Below are positions 5,890 through 6,892 of a stretch of 6,892 nucleotides of DNA, one piece after another. Each line of letters begins with the position of its first letter. Within the stretch, counting starts at the first letter, position 1. The stretch comes from CAINVV01 sp037129695. GTDB taxonomy: Bacteria > Bacteroidota > Bacteroidia > Bacteroidales > Prolixibacteraceae. Position numbers and translations under genes: made by a program. Where the stretch lies: assembly GCA_037129695.1 (NCBI GenBank), contig JBAXUL010000162.1, forward strand, positions 1 to 6,892, read 5' to 3'. The notes beneath the pieces were generated by a model. That model saw only the letters and a program-made list of their open reading frames with translations, made no database searches and was not told the origin of the DNA.

Positions 5890-6684
5890 ATGAAAAAATA
5901 TCGGGCCATCATTATTGACGACGAAAAGAATGTCAGGGAAGTACTTGAAATCCTTTTGAATCAATATTGCAAAGAGGTAGAAGTAGTTGCACTTGCTGCT
6001 TCAGCTGCAGAAGGGCGTGAAATGCTGAATAAGCATGAAATAGATATTATTTTCCTGGATATCTCCATGCCAAAGGAGGATGGGTTCACCTTCCTGGCTT
6101 CCATCCCCCAAAATAACTATTGTACTATTTTTGTAACCGCATTTCAGGACTATGCTCTTCGTGCTCTGAAAGCAAGTGCTACTGATTATTTATTGAAACC
6201 AATCACCCCTCAGGATCTTCGTGAAGCAGTATCAAAAGCTGTTCGACATTTTGAACTGCGTCAAAGCCTCGAACAGGAGAAAAGAATCTACCAGGAATCA
6301 CTTGCCAATCTGAACGAAAACATCAACTTTCCACCAAAACACATCACCAAAATCACTGTTGCAGAGCAATTTGGATTTCAGTTGGTGAATACCTCAGACA
6401 TTATGTATCTTGAAGCAGACAGTAATTATACCATTCTGCATCTTTCAGGACTGAAGAAAATTGTGGCGACAAAAACCATGGGTGATTTTGAAAAGATTCT
6501 CGACCAGCCTGCATTCTTCCGAATCCACAAATCAATAATTATCAATATCAATTATTTGAAAGCTTATTCGAGTTACCAGGGAAATTTCGTTGAACTGAAC
6601 GATGGTACCTCTCTGAGTATTTCACGCAGAAGGCTGGGTGATTTCAGGGAAGCGATCAAACATTATACCAAATCAGTTGACTGA
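5890..6684 (+). CDS. LytTR-family response regulator transcription factor
   Basis: This is a 264-residue two-component response regulator of the LytR/AlgR type. The receiver domain (about 4-122) has the acidic pair D10-D11, the phospho-acceptor D57 in IIFLDISMP, T83 and the conserved K103 in YLLKPI. A short charged, probably coiled linker (about 123-150) follows. The LytTR DNA-binding domain then spans about 152-260, with the typical YLEADSNYTILH and FFRIHKSIIININYL segments. This domain binds DNA with beta strands rather than a helix-turn-helix. The ATG start has an AT-rich leader and no Shine-Dalgarno sequence. The stop overlaps the probable start of a propeller sensor by 8 bases, so the two are likely translated together and form a cognate pair. 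Targets are unknown; autoregulation is possible given the inverted repeat upstream. Confidence 0.96.
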   Translation: MKKYRAIIIDDEKNVREVLEILLNQYCKEVEVVALAASAAEGREMLNKHEIDIIFLDISMPKEDGFTFLASIPQNNYCTIFVTAFQDYALRALKASATDYLLKPITPQDLREAVSKAVRHFELRQSLEQEKRIYQESLANLNENINFPPKHITKITVAEQFGFQLVNTSDIMYLEADSNYTILHLSGLKKIVATKTMGDFEKILDQPAFFRIHKSIIININYLKAYSSYQGNFVELNDGTSLSISRRRLGDFREAIKHYTKSVD

Positions 6685-6892
6685 CCTTAAGAAAGTAAAG
6701 TTCCTTCTTGCATTCCTGCTTTTTGCCGTTCTAAATCTGCCGGCACAGAATCCGTTTGTTCGGCACATTACAACAGCCGGCGGACTTCCATCCAATTGCG
6801 TTTACAAAGTTTTTCAGGATAGCAAAAAATTCATCTGGTTTGTTACCGACGCAGGTGTTGCCAGGTATGACGGCACCCGGTTTACCTATTAC
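6677..6892 (+). CDS. two-component regulator propeller sensor, 5' part (cut by window end)
   Basis: This frame stays open to the window edge (72 codons visible). From a TTG at 6677 it has a basic start (LKKVK), a hydrophobic stretch and a likely cleavage region near NLPAQ, which together make a signal peptide. The mature start carries a first Reg_prop-type propeller repeat: GLPSNCVYKVFQDSKKFIWF followed by VTDAGVARYDG. Such repeats build the periplasmic sensor propellers of Bacteroidota. When they sit beside a LytTR regulator, the rest of the protein is often a Y_Y_Y domain, one membrane helix and a His_kinase (LytS-like) module. That remainder is inferred, as it lies outside the window. No in-frame ATG occurs near the start; TTG is the best candidate, and it overlaps the regulator stop by 8 bases. 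The exact start is therefore less certain than the gene itself. Confidence 0.85.
   Translation, partial: MTDLKKVKFLLAFLLFAVLNLPAQNPFVRHITTAGGLPSNCVYKVFQDSKKFIWFVTDAGVARYDGTRFTYY

Noticed and set aside
1..6892. CRISPR arrays, tRNA/rRNA genes, insertion sequences, prophage or defence genes
   Set aside because: No regularly spaced repeats, cloverleaf-like segments, transposase motifs or recognisable defence domains were seen on either strand.

Overview
The window looks like ordinary chromosome from a member of the Bacteroidota. The supporting evidence is TAnnTTTG-type promoter boxes (799-806, 2783-2790, 5788-5795), the lack of Shine-Dalgarno sequences before most starts, a TTG start on mutL and probably on the last gene, a Bacteroidota-style MutL, and the order mutL - rhomboid - rhomboid - membrane endonuclease/exonuclease/phosphatase-fold protein, which I recognise from this phylum. 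A lytTR regulator beside a periplasmic propeller sensor also fits. Every well-supported gene is on the + strand. I cannot place the organism below phylum level.

Layout: 1-838 is weakly coding. It holds one possible two-helix membrane peptide (66-296) and about 540 bases with no intact gene, which may contain gene remnants. Next come mutL (839-2746), a rhomboid-family intramembrane protease (2815-3633), a second diverged rhomboid with a cytosolic tail (3641-4522), and a membrane-anchored EEP-fold hydrolase (4519-5595). The last three are packed tightly and are probably one transcript: there are 7 bases between the rhomboids and a 4-base stop/start overlap before the hydrolase. A promoter-like box precedes the first rhomboid, so this trio may be transcribed separately from mutL as well as with it. 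A gap of 294 bases holds a hairpin that may end the operon, a promoter-like box and an inverted repeat. It is followed by a LytTR response regulator (5890-6684), whose stop overlaps the likely start of a secreted two-component-propeller sensor (6677 onward, cut by the window end).

How the genes work together: MutL acts in DNA mismatch repair. The rhomboids are membrane proteins with Ser/His dyads and unknown substrates. The hydrolase domain is predicted, from its three helices and charge distribution, to lie outside the inner membrane. The final pair looks like a sensor and transcription-regulator system. I found no RNA gene, CRISPR array, insertion sequence or phage gene, and no clear sign of an undescribed system. 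The most interesting observations are the eroded endonuclease motifs in MutL, a non-triplet tandem repeat beside a dyad inside mutL, and the altered active-site box of the second rhomboid.
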